DNA from: Symbiodinium natans
Lineage: Eukaryota; Sar; Dinophyceae; Suessiales; Symbiodiniaceae
Direction: 5' to 3'
DNA length: 64,000 nucleotides
Assembly: GCA_905221605.1 (NCBI GenBank)
Contig: CAJNDS010002326.1
Coordinates: 310,001 to 374,000 of the forward strand
This document shows, one piece after another, positions 54,945-64,000 of the stretch (within the stretch, counting starts at the first letter, position 1; each line of letters begins with the position of its first letter). A program made the position numbers and the translations under genes. The notes under the pieces were generated by a model that searched no databases, was not told the DNA's origin, and saw only the letters and a list, made by a program, of their open reading frames with translations.

Positions 54945-55633
54945 CCTTGACCCCCCCGAGCAAGCATGGTCAGGTACCGGATCTTGCCCTGGACCTCATA
55001 GGAGGCCCGGTCGGGCATCTGATTGGCTAGGCCATTGCCTCGACCGCGGCTGCTTGCTCGGAGGATAAGGTTACCTCCCTCGTTCTCGAGCCTGGTGCCC
55101 GTGTTAAGGTCTGCCGCGGGCTCCTGGTCCTCCTGGTCCTGCTCCTCCACTGGGGTAGGCTCTGGACTGGCTTCGGAGGTATCCCCTCCTGAGCTCTGGG
55201 CTTGGTCCCCTTCTCGGGAGGCCTCCCACCAGCTGGAGGACCACCCTCCGGACCAATGCTCGTCTCCTTCCCATTCTTCGTGCCCCCATCCAGGGTGGGC
55301 GGCTCGTTTGGCTGGCGGTGGCATGGGTGGGACCCTTTGGGCTGCCTCGGAGACAGCCTGCTGCCTCTGAGCCCTGGCTTTCTTACCCGGCCTGTTTCTT
55401 TGCCTCTGCAAGGTGTAGTCATCTACGAACCTCTGCGCCGGGGTTGCATTCGAGCAGGAACTCGCCCTTGCCTTGGGCTTTGCCGGGCTGCCTGCTCGGA
55501 GGAGGAACCTCCCTCTTTCTATTCTCCCAAGCCTTGGCCTCCGGAGGCTGCCCCTCCCCTGCCGGTGTTTCGGTTGGCAGTTCCTGGTTGTTTTCCTCCT
55601 TTGTCTCGGCAGGGGCTGCATTGGAGGAGGCAC
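54905..55633 (-). pseudogene. LINE-2 downstream frame: low-complexity N-terminal part
   Basis: Contains TPAQRFVDDYTLQRQRNRPG, KKARAQRQQAVSEAAQRVPP, then HPGWGHEEWEGDEHWSGGWS (Trp/Gly/Glu-rich), an acidic segment (PTPVEEQDQEDQEPAADLNT) and RASSRGRGNGLANQMPDRAS. The beginning is out of frame with LINE-1. The corresponding LINE-1 frame is separated from ORF2 by a TAG, and the same TAG is present here in the matching frame (near 55,519), so this appears to be a third reading frame or a readthrough extension. Confidence 0.65.
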
Positions 55634-55733
55634 TGGCTTGGGAGGGTAGCCCCTCCTGAGTGTCGTCGCCGGTGGGGTGGTGTAGAGCCCTTGGCTCCGG
55701 TTGCCCCACCCTCCGGCTTTTCTTCGTCACTCT

Positions 55734-57674
55734 TCACTGGGGCCTCCTGGGCCTCCTGGCCCTGGGAGGGCGTCCTCCTGCTTTGTTTCCGCCATTGCGC
55801 ACGGGGGGGTTGGGCCCTTCTACTGGCTTGGCTGCCTGTGCTGGCTGAAAAAGGCTGCGGATGGGATTTGTTGTTTCTGGCTTGAATTGCGACTTACATC
55901 GGGAATCCTTTTTAAAACAACAAGCTGCAGCAAGTTTTTGCGAAACCATTCGGGTTTTTAGGGACAGCTGGCCACCACAACCCTCGCACACCCAAAGCTG
56001 CCTAGTTCCCAAAAGCTTCAAAACATGCGTGACATGAACCCCTTCAATCTCAACCCTCCCTTGATGCGCACATTGGTGTGCTGCCAGCGCCTCTAAGGTT
56101 TTGCGGTTTTTGGTGTGCAAAAGTTTTAGTTGGCACTGGGCACACCGGAGGTTGAGACCGTCCCATTCCCAGGCATGTATGGATTTGGTCCGGACCAGTT
56201 CCTGGAACCATTCCTGCTGGGTAGTGGTGTGGCCACGACCTATGTTGGATCCAACCCGCTTTTTACAGGGCCTGGCATTGGCCTCGGGGTGTTTGCGGGC
56301 CTGCTTGTCCTGCAGGAAGACCTTGTAGACTGGGTGCTGGTTCTCTCCTACAGCGGTGAGGATCTTTTCAGCCCAGCTCGCCAGGAACTCTTGGGCTTTC
56401 TTGCTGCAATGGTCCTGATATTGACTGGCTGCCCGGGCTTCGGGGCGGGCCAGCTCGGCCGCTTTTTCCCCACACAGTTTATCTGCCAGGTCATTGACCT
56501 GCTGCCTCCACGAGTTTTCCGCACCGACCTTCCGGAGGAAATCCTCCTTTGAAACATGGGACGGGACCCATTTCATTTTGAGGCGGTCGACATCCGTGGC
56601 TTGCAGCTCCCACCAGATGTCACCGTGGGTTTTCCCCGGTTTTGGGCTGCGGACTCGTTTCGGGACACCAAGGCAATCTAGTGTCGTGTCTACTGGGCCT
56701 TCGGTATAGCGGGCCAGTTGCAAAACTGCATACATCTCACCCCGAAGAACCGTCTGAGGTCCTGGGACTTGGCCGACGATTGCCCCGACCTGGACATAGT
56801 CTTGGCCCTGCTTTTTGCAGGCCACCACTGCGTAGGCTACCTTCCTGAGTCTCGGGTCCGCCGTGAAAGGGCCCCCGCTAGCATCTGTGCCGTAGACAAG
56901 CTCCGGGTCACTGAGGGGCTCTTGGCTGGCCCATATGCCCAAGAAGATGGGCTTGTCTTCCTGGGGAGGTGGTGCCTGCCAGTCGGGTTTAGGCGGGAGG
57001 CCCCTGGTCCACAGTGATCGCGGGCCTTGGGCCCTGCCTTCTTGGAACCATGCTGGTAGCTCCCAGTTCTGGGCTTCCCACCAGGCACAGTCCAAGAGCA
57101 CATGCTCCCAGTCCGCTTCCTGGTGGCACCGGGGGCACACCTTGACGGCAGAGTTTTGGCTGCACACCAGGGCTCCCTGCCAAACACACCTCAGGGCAGC
57201 TGCTCTCGTGGTTCGCCCTTCTTTCTTAAAGCCCCCCAACAGTTTCCTCCCTACTGTCCAATCTATTCCCCCTTTTAGCTCAGGAGCAGCGAGGCCGGCG
57301 GCGATACGGCGGTCCACTTCTTCCTGATAAGTTTGCTGGAGGAGGTCAAGGACACGGCACTCCTGTTGTGGGGTGTTCATGGTGTGCCTGGCGCCCCGGG
57401 TGTCCAACCACTCATTACTATCTCTAGGCTGCCAACCAAGGTCGAGCAGGTATGCAACGGTAGCTGCAAGAGGGCCCTTGACCATTTGCCACCTGCTGCT
57501 GGCTTCCTCTAGTTTCTGGACTGTAAGGCCCCAGGTTCTTTCCAGCAGGTCTTCCTTTCCGGTCCACCTTTTCTTGAGCTGGAACCAGGCTTCAACCTGC
57601 TGGACCATCAGCGTGCGACCCGGATCCTGGTACCTGTCGCTTACAGAGGATAGCGCCACCTCCAGGTTGCCCAT
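55734..57674 (-). pseudogene. LINE-2 ORF2: post-RT, RNase H and Cys-rich tail (646 codons)
   Basis: In the same frame as the RT segment upstream and separated from it only by one stop (57,678-57,680), where LINE-1 has CAG. It holds MGNLEVALSSVSDRYQDPGR, DWTVGRKLLGGFKKEGR, CPRCHQEADWEHVLLDC (a Cys/His cluster damaged in LINE-1), and RNase H motifs ELVYGTDASGG, VLRGEMYAVLQLA, MKWVPSHVSKEDF and NDLADKLCGEK. The Cys-rich tail follows (LRCAQCQLKLLHTKNRKTLE, LWVCEGCGGQLSLKT). It goes out of frame after VEGPNPPVRNGG by a small indel in a G run. Confidence 0.88.
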
Positions 57675-57677
57675 TTT

Positions 57678-59192
57678 TTATCTGCCACATTGCTCGGCCA
57701 AGGCAGTCCGGAGCTTCTGTCTCCGGGTGGGTGGCATTCCCTGGGCTTGGTGGCCCCAAGTAAGGACGGAGGCCACCCCTCCCCTGAAGAGGCGGACTTT
57801 GGCCGGTACACCCGGGACTCGCAGTTGTTTCAGCTTTTTCTGCCGATGGCCCGCTTTGTGCCTGCGGGCTCTTTGCACCTTGACTCGCCTGACCCGACCC
57901 AGGGCACAGTCCAGGCCTAAGTCCTTCATGCTGTCACAGATAGCCGGGTCCCCATCTTTGCGCAGCTTTTGTAGTTCCCTTCTGGCTTCTGCAGTGGTGC
58001 ACAGGAAGCCTGTTTTCTTCAGGGACAAACGGAGGTCACTACCTTCCAAAAGCCGGCGAAGGGTTTTGTAACCTTCATAGACCGCAAATGCTGCCTGCTC
58101 GGGATATCTCGCTTCGAAATCCGCTCCAATATCATCCACCCAGGTGTCCAGGGCGGTGATTCTGTGGAGCTGAGCGGCCTCTTGCATTATTGGCTGGAGG
58201 TAAACCCTGGCCATCATTGTTGCGAAAGGGCACCCTGCTAGGATGCCCCTCGCAGGGAGGATCCCCTCCGAAAGGAGATCCTCTGCCACGAGATATCGCG
58301 TTCCCCGGTAGACTTGCATGACCAGGAGGGCTATAGCTGGCGGGAAGCCGGTCGCCACGATCCGCTCCTCCAGTTTGGTCCAGTTGACACTGTCATAGAA
58401 AGTCTGCAGGTCCAAAAGGACCGCACAGGCATGTTTGTTAGCCGCGCGGCTAACTTCTCCTCTCAGGAGTCGCTGCATGCCTGTTTCTAGACAGGTGTTG
58501 CCCGGGGAGGCTTTATCCCATGGGAACTGCTCTGCAGTTTCTCGCATCCATTTCTTTACGACCTGCGCTCTGCAGAAGCACCAGAGCCGATAGGTGATGG
58601 ATGTGAGGGTTATAGGCCAGCTGTAGAGAGGTCGCATCCCTTTTGCTAATCCCGACTGGAGCCAGTCCTTGTACTGTGCCTGCTGCTCCTTGGCTCTCTG
58701 CATTTGGAGGGCCGCCTCCTTGTGTCTGGCCACAACACTCAAGGACCGCCACTCTGGGGCTGTGGTTGAACACTGCCTGTGCAGTTCGGTGAGGAAGGCA
58801 GTACCTTCAGCAATGTCTGGGCAGGCTTGGAGAGTGCCTATGTCCGGTAGATGCTGCTGGGAGGCCGGCGCCTCTTCCAGGATTCGCGCTATGCGTGCCC
58901 ACCAGCCCACTTCAGAGCCTTTGGGGGCAGTGGAAGGGCGCTGCAAGACTAAGGGCCCCCACTGGGAGTCCTCGGAGCTTCGTGGCAGTGCTCCAGGCTG
59001 GCCGCCCAGGTTGCCAGTTGCCAGGTGCTCTGGTCCTCTTGGGCACAGGTCCTGTCCATTATGGCAAAATGGGAGGGTTGGACCTCTGGCCATTCCTGGT
59101 TTTTGAGGTCTGCGTGAGTTTCGGGAACTGGGGAAGTTTCCAGGATTTCCATTCGCTGGCACCGTCCTTGATCTTGAGGTGCAAGGCTGCAT
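57678..59192 (-). pseudogene. LINE-2 ORF2: reverse transcriptase with finger deletion (504 codons)
   Basis: The true frame is entered around residue 78 (SQWGPLVLQRPSTAPKGSE). At KGMRPLYS the sequence jumps to WPITLTSITYRLWCFCRAQV, losing about 130 residues that LINE-1 keeps, including DKAGGLDGLTYAALKNLPG. The deletion is in frame (junction near 58,620). The palm is complete: VLLDLQTFYDSVNW, ILAGCPFATMMARVYLQ, ALDTWVDDIGADFEARYPEQ and LSLKKTGFLC. Without the fingers the enzyme would be non-functional. The frame ends at TAA (57,678) directly before KMGNLEV. Confidence 0.88.
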
Positions 59193-59990
59193 GCGGTTTC
59201 CACGGGACTGCCCAGGTAGCAGACAACTCCACCAGGGCTTCCAGGCTCCTACTCACTACCCCAAAATCTAGCTCCGCCCCATGGTTGCAAGTGGCTTCTC
59301 CAGTGGCTACCATTCTCCCCCGCATCACCTGAATCAGAGCTGTGTCCTGAACTTCAGTCGGGTCCAGGTTCCAGTCCCCCAAGATGACCCAGGGCTCTGG
59401 GAGGGTTCGCACGAACGCCACCAGAGAGGATAGCACCTCCGCATTTGTGGGACCATTTAGGCCTTCTGTGTCCCTTAGGTAGAGGGACACAATCGTGTAG
59501 TCCCACCGTCTTTGCCTCAGACCTACGGCTGTGTAGCCCGCCCCTTTGTATTGGTAGGTGGCTTTTTGCCACACACCGCTATTTTTGGGGAAGGCACAAG
59601 CAGTGCCCCCCAACCTTGTGCCCTTGTCCGACAGGGAGGCCGGCTCAGCATAGAGATCCCATCCTAGGGATTGCAGCGTGGCTCGCCTTCCGTGCAGCAG
59701 TTCCGGTGTGAGGTGGGTTTCCTGCAGGCACACCACCTTGGCTTTGGAGGAGGTTACCCACTCCAATGCCCCGTTGTTGAAACTGGTGACATTGGCGCTC
59801 ATGATGCTGAGATACTGGTCAGGCGAGGCGGAAGGCTTAAACTTCTCATGGCTGGGCGCTTCTGAGTCAGTGCCCTCGCCATTCACAAGGTCGTCCTCTC
59901 GGTCCTGCTGGCCCAGCACCTGCTTCGGTGGCAGGGGCTCCTCTCTTTTGGGGAGCTCAGAGGTTATCACCTCCTTTGCCTGTTGATGGC
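59059..59990 (-). pseudogene. LINE-2 ORF2: endonuclease domain
   Basis: An apurinic-endonuclease-like domain with all visible motifs intact: LSIMSANVTSFNNG, KVVCLQETHLTPELLHGR, RRWDYTIVSLYLRDTEG, WVILGDWNLDPTEVQD, NHGAELDFGVVSRSLEAL and VPWKPHAALHLKI (final His). It would nick the target strand to prime cDNA synthesis. The open frame continues upstream to 60,168 but residues before EVITSELPKREEP are out of register because of a missing G near 59,985. A second frameshift near 59,115 ends it at LPQFPKLTQ. Confidence 0.85.
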
Positions 59991-60641
59991 TTTTCCGGTG
60001 ACATCCTCTCCTTGCTCTAGGGCTTGCAGGACCATCCTGCACCAACCCCAGGCCAGGGAGTCCTCCGCCATCACCTCCTCTTGGGCTTCGATGAAGCTTA
60101 GGAGGGTGGCTTCCTTCGCCTGGAAGGGGCTCTCGTGGTCTTCCAGGAGGCTGACCACCTCCTGCCATGTCATCTCCGAACCCAGTTCCTCTGGGCTGCA
60201 GGGGGAAGGTTTCACCTTCTGGGCTTCATCATGCCTTCGCGGTGGGGGGGGGTCTGGGGTAACCAGAGGGTTCTCATCAGGGTTCACCTCCCACAGTGGC
60301 TTCATTTGTTCGTCGTCTGCTGGTGCCTCATCATCAGTAAGGTCCAGCTTGAAAAACTTTGGTCCTGTGATTGGAACGCTTTCTGGCGACTCCTTTCCAG
60401 GCCGACAAAGGTGGCTGGGCTTCTGCCAGCCTTGCTCACAACCACTGCTATCTGCAGTAAGTTGTTTCCCCAAGGCCTCCCTCAATCTTTTCCCATGTAG
60501 ATTGATGTGAGCACCTCGCTTATAGTATTCAGCACACGCAACCAGGAACTGCTGGGCAGTTCTCAGCATGTGTTCCAGCCCTGGGCTGGGGTCGCACATT
60601 GGCTCTGTGGGGCCCTTGCTTTGGGGCTCCAGGCCCCACAC
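59967..60641 (-). pseudogene. LINE-2 ORF2: N-terminal region (224 codons)
   Basis: Encodes MCDPSPGLEHMLRTAQQFLV, GAHINLHGKRLREALGKQL and FFKLDLTDDEAPADDEQMKP, then Glu-rich segments. It is in the same frame as ORF1 (60,651-61,535), separated by a single TAG and three further codons; there is no ATG near its start. It ends at GKAINRQRR because of the one-base deletion that puts the endonuclease in another frame. Confidence 0.8.
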
Positions 60642-60650
60642 GCCGAGTCC

Positions 60651-61535
60651 CTAGGCCAAAGGGCCCAGCCCCGGCGGGGCATTGGCATTGCTGGGAGGCA
60701 TCCCCTCCTGGGTGTGCTCCTCAAGGCCTGGAGGGGTGGGGCCCTCCTGTGTGCGACGCCTCTTTGCTTCTCGTTCCGCTTTAATCTCATGGAGTTTCTT
60801 CTCTTGCTCCTCGTTGAGGCTTACCCCCAATTCATGGAGGATGCTGTCGACCTCCATGTCCGCAGCGGATTCGCAGAAGACTTTCTCTTTGAGTAGGCCT
60901 GAGCTTGCCTCTACTGCCTTCTGTGCCCTCTCAGCTTGCTCATTCAGCACGATCATTTCTTGTAGAAGCTGCCTTAATGACTCCTTCGCCATGTCGATGC
61001 GCTTCTGCAGGCCAATCTTTTGATCAGCAATGTGCTTGAGCTTGCCAGCTGCGCTTTGCCAGCTCTGGCTGGCCTGGCTCGCAGCTTGGGAGGGCGTAAC
61101 CTCCTGGCTGGCCTTGAGGCCTTTCAGGTAGGCTTTAACCTCCTCCGGCAGGGCGGCTTCATGCTTCTGGCACAGGTCTGTGAGGTCGTCCACCTCCTCC
61201 TTGACCTGTGCCTTGGGTGGTTTGTACCCTGCCTCCTGGAGGTTCTTTTGCACCTCTGTAGGCACATTGTCCCATGCCACTCCAAGGGCTTGCAGGACCT
61301 TGTTCGGCAATGGGGTCTTCGGAGTCTTGGGCTTCTTTGGCGGCTGCCAGTAAGCAGCCTCAGCCACTGTGGGCCATTGTGGCTTCCACTAGCTCCAGGT
61401 CTGTCTCACCTTTCGAATGCTGTTTGCCCAGGGCGTTCTGCATTTCTTGCAGAGCATGTGCGGCTGAGCCTTGTCCGCCCAAATCCATCCTGTGCAGCTT
61501 TTGCCACTGCAACAGATGTACTCGCGGGGGGCCAT
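60651..61535 (-). pseudogene. LINE-2 ORF1: Cys-rich N-terminus and coiled coil, one stop
   Basis: ATG at 61,535 starts MAPREYICC as in LINE-1. A CAG to TAG change (61,389-61,391, in WSQWKPQWP) interrupts it; the rest (from 61,367) is open and nearly identical to LINE-1, with the zinc-ribbon Cys pairs upstream and the coiled coil downstream. It closes with NANAPPGLGPLA and TAG at 60,651, directly before ORF2 in the same frame. Confidence 0.88.
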
Positions 61536-61626
61536 GGCCAAGAGGAAGGCACCTCTGGGCAAACTGTCCTAGGCTGGCTACCAGGCTAGGAAGGCTGAGA
61601 CCTCCGAAACTTCCCTCAGGCTACTC

Positions 61627-61652
61627 CTTGAGCCGAAAACTTGAGCCAAAAC
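61627..61652 (-). other. Two tandem spliced-leader remnants at LINE-2 5' end
   Basis: On the minus strand, GTTTTGGCTCAAG (61,652-61,640) is followed without gap by TTTTCGGCTCAAG (61,639-61,627), then GAGTAGCC, the start of the 5' UTR. The first keeps the last 12 DinoSL bases, the second 11 of the last 12. Tandem shortened leaders are the known footprint of mRNAs that were trans-spliced, reverse-transcribed, expressed and trans-spliced again. Confidence 0.85.
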
Positions 61653-61800
61653 AACCCAGGTTCAACCCGGGTTCAACCCAGGTTCAACCTGAACTGAACA
61701 TACCTGGGTTGAACCCAGGTTCCAACCCAGGTTCAGAGAACCCCCGAATAACTCAGACCCTTCAATTAGTTCAAACCTGGGCTGAACCCAGGTTCGAACT
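61653..61800. repeat. AACCCAGGTTC cluster upstream of LINE-2
   Basis: Eight or so copies of AACCCAGGTTC or its near-complement within 150 bases. Single copies of the same motif sit at every A-run junction of the retroelement chains except that between LINE-a and LINE-b. This may be an original target cluster. Confidence 0.85.
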
Positions 61801-61819
61801 CCAACGGGGGGCTTCAGAC

Positions 61820-61935
61820 CTTCAGCGCGAAGGGGCTTCGAAGCCCCCCCTTCGACCCTTCGCCTTCGAAGGCTTCGAAGGCTTCGAAGGGGAGGATGAA
61901 GCCCCTTCATCAACTGAAGCCCCCCCTTCGTGAAG
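61820..61935. repeat. CTTCGAAGG-type repeats
   Basis: Short self-complementary words (CTTCGAAGG, CCCCCCTTCG) repeated with 9-12 base spacing. Confidence 0.7.
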
Positions 61936-62071
61936 GTCCTCGGATCCTGCCTGGAGTGCCGAGTCCAGGCGGTGGAAACGCTTGTTCACTTTCAAAAAGA
62001 GGTGTGGCAAGGGCAGCCCCAACAGCCCCAAAATGGATGTTCCTGCACTCAGCAGCGTGTCGTCGAAACCA

Positions 62072-62876
62072 AGGCCCCGCCCCACCGCCGCGTGCGCCGT
62101 TGCGGCCCGCATTGTGCAAGCACTGTTTGGGGAAAGAGGCTGGAGCAAGCCAGAAGAGGCCGGAATTCACGCGAAACCACAGCGGGAGCGTCGAAACGCA
62201 ACGGAATTCGCACGAAACCACAGCGGGAGCGTCGAAAAGAAGGCCCCGCCCCACCGCGTGCGCCGTTGCGGCCGGCAACCTAAGTGGCCCCCCCAGAAAG
62301 ATACGCAGCGGAATTATAGCGCGAAACCACAGCCGCAGCATCGAAACGCAACGGAATTCGCGCGAAACCACAGTGGGAGCGTCGAAACGATCGAAGGCCC
62401 CGCCCCACCGCGTGCGCCGTTACGGCCCGCAACCTATAAGTGGCCCCCCCAGAAGAGGCTAGAAGAGGCTGGAGCAAGCCAGAAGAGGCCGGAATTCACG
62501 CGAAACCACAGCGGGAGCGTCGAAACGCAACGGAATTCACGCGAAGCCACAGCGGGAGCGTCGAAATGAAGGCACCGCCCGGCCCCGCCCCACCGCGTGC
62601 GCCGTTGCGGCCGGCAACTTAATTAATAAGTGGCCCCCCCAGAGGAGGCCACGAGGGGCCGGAATTCGCGCGAAACCACAGCGGGAGCATCGAAACGCAA
62701 CGGAATTCGCGCGAAACCACAGCGGGAGCATCGAAACGCAACGGAATTCGCGCGAAACCACAGCGGGAGCATCGAAACCAAGGCCCCGCCCCACCGTCGC
62801 GTGCGCCGTTGCGGCCGGCAACCAATTCCTTTACTCTGAACGTAAGAACCCCATTGTGCAAGCACTGTTTGGGGAA
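62072..62876. repeat. 40-bp satellite in larger units, bounded by a 24-bp direct repeat
   Basis: About nine copies of a unit of roughly 41 bp (GGAATTCGCGCGAAACCACAG, CGGGAGCGTCGAAACGCAAC) are grouped into larger units by a GGCCCCGCCCCACCG, GTGCGCCGTTGCGGCCGG segment that occurs five times. ATTGTGCAAGCACTG with TTTGGGGAA occurs at 62,111-62,134 and exactly again at 62,853-62,876. Frames through it differ between units and are not genes. Confidence 0.93.
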
Positions 62877-63517
62877 TAACATGCCAAAAAAGTTATGTCG
62901 TCCTCTTAAATTGTGCGGTTTCGGCATAATGGTTGCCATTGTTCTCTATCTTGAATCTAAGGTTGGAACCATGGGCCCTTAGTATGGTCCCTTACCTTTC
63001 TTTAAAGGGATTGAAGGGATCCAGGGGACCCACCCCATACTTCGAATCCCCTACTGAGCAAGAGGGACATCACCCTTTCCAGCAGTGTATCGTTCACTCC
63101 AACTAGACACTGCCAGCAAAAGAGTTGTGTGCGCAAGAATCCTGAAAAGAGCTTTGTATGTCGACATGCTTAGGAGGGGAATCGGGTTGTTTTTTTGCCA
63201 TCGCAGCTGAGCTTCGGAGTGGCACGACTTTGCCCAGCGGGCGCAAGGCGAAAGTTTCACAATAGGCATGAGCGGAGGAAAAAATAGACGGGATTTGGAG
63301 GGACTCAGGGTGTCAGCTTGAGTTGGTTCTCTGAGTAAATTTGGGATGGCTCACTAGCCCGACCAGAGCGATAAGCAAGATACGCCAAGTGTTCATTAGA
63401 GCAATGAGCTTCGGTGGGTTCGAAATGTCGGTGGTAATGATTGCGATTTGGAAGCAAGGCAAGCAGTTTTATTCCCCGCACCGCCCTCAGAAGTAGGCGT
63501 GGGTGAGGGCCTTTCTG
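62877..63517. other. No gene recognised
   Basis: Low-repeat sequence with only short frames. Nothing further could be identified. Confidence 0.5.
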
Positions 63518-63524
63518 TCTGACG

Positions 63525-63556
<32 letters not shown>

Positions 63557-63611
63557 TGAGGGCGTGCGTGCGTGGGTGGGTGGGTGGGTGGGTGGGCGTG
63601 CGTGCGTGCGT

Positions 63612-63649
<38 letters not shown>

Positions 63650-63650
63650 T
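63518..63650. repeat. (GTGC)n/(GGGT)n/(GT)n microsatellite
   Basis: Consecutive runs of GTGC, GGGT and GT repeats with brief interruptions. Confidence 0.97.
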
Positions 63651-64000
63651 CTTCAGTTGTGCAACCAGCTCTTGGGAGGGGCTCGGTTAGATAATCTACC
63701 AGACCTCTGGATAGCCTGCCGTTGCGGGTCAGGGGCACTCGAAGCCCTAACTGCCTGGATTTTCGAAGGCCCGCCTTGGAAATCCCGCAAGGCAAAATTT
63801 GTTGCGAGAAGTTGCATGTAATTGTTGTCAAAGGCTTGCCTAGAGCCTTCTTTCAGACCATGATTGAACACCGTTGTGCCGAAGATTGTTTTGTGCAGCA
63901 TTTCTGGTTCAGTGCGAACCCAGCAGCCGCAATGAAAAAGCATCGGTGTTTGGCTAGGCACAATGCCCCTTGCCTAGAAATTCAGTCGAAGCGCTCCGGA
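63651..64000. other. No gene recognised
   Basis: A minus-strand frame (63,653-63,961) of 102 codons has no recognisable motif and overlaps a plus-strand frame of similar length. The window ends here. Confidence 0.5.

Larger units (their letters stand above)
53774..61652 (-). mobile_element. LINE-2, near full-length copy (7.9 kb)
   Basis: Runs from leader remnants at 61,627-61,652 to an A-run at about 53,775-53,782 on the minus strand. It contains ORF1, ORF2 with endonuclease, RT, RNase H and Cys-rich tail, a downstream frame with the conserved C-terminal domain, and a 3' UTR of about 460 bases. Defects include a stop in ORF1, at least three frameshifts, one stop after the RT and a deletion of about 390 bases that removes the RT finger blocks. 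It is the best template for the element's full length but is not intact. Confidence 0.93.

Noticed and set aside
61785-61805. tRNA B-box-like GGTTCGAACTCC
   Set aside because: No cloverleaf can be drawn around it; it belongs to the AACCCAGGTTC repeat cluster.
62072-62876. CRISPR-like array
   Set aside because: Units are contiguous tandem repeats without unique spacers, and the setting is eukaryotic.

Overview
The window looks like nuclear DNA of a dinoflagellate, most likely a symbiodiniacean or close relative. Three things point there. Long interstitial arrays of TTTAGGG, the telomere repeat reported for dinoflagellates, recur between 25.7 and 32.8 kb. A 21-nt stretch at 36,240-36,260 matches the dinoflagellate trans-spliced leader (DinoSL), and several decayed leader-like pieces occur elsewhere. 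The non-LTR retrotransposons are of a kind I associate with Symbiodinium-type genomes. No bacterial or organellar genes were seen. The window is repeat-rich and gene-poor.

Layout. 0-12 kb: microsatellites, a broken CCCH zinc-finger coding region (4.2-6.4 kb), an inverted pair of a short repeat family carrying a leader-like motif (6.6 and 10.5 kb), and one possible exon (9.3-9.6 kb, minus). 12-18 kb: mostly unrecognised sequence, with one small four-exon gene model (13.8-14.8 kb, plus) with GT-AG introns. 18-23 kb: a 9-bp minisatellite, a minus-strand candidate retroposed transcript with leader-like units, two gag-like relics (minus), a 234-bp direct-repeat pair and two long hairpins. 23.6-25.5 kb: a scrambled LINE relic. 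25.6-34.2 kb: a series of 1.1-1.8 kb non-coding blocks separated by TTTAGGG arrays. 34.2-36.8 kb: a chain of truncated LINE copies ending in a leader-bearing element. 36.8-42.3 kb: C-rich satellite with a 2.02-kb higher-order duplication. 42.36-46.83 kb: a second plus-strand chain of retroelements. 46.84-61.65 kb: two long LINE copies in tandem on the minus strand. 61.65-64 kb: the AACCCAGGTTC target-like cluster, a 40-bp satellite and a microsatellite.

How the parts fit. The LINE has ORF1 (Cys-rich N-terminus plus coiled coil), ORF2 (AP-endonuclease-like domain, reverse transcriptase, RNase H, Cys-rich tail) and a further downstream reading frame with an unrecognised but repeated C-terminal domain. 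Its 5' ends carry tandem leader remnants, as expected if leader-capped mRNA is repeatedly copied back into DNA. A 1.7-kb non-coding element shares the LINE's 3' terminus and also begins with leader remnants, so it is probably mobilised by the LINE. Copies are joined tail to head, with the A-run of one followed by GAACCCAGGTTC and then the 5' end of the next, at three loci. No copy in the window is fully intact.
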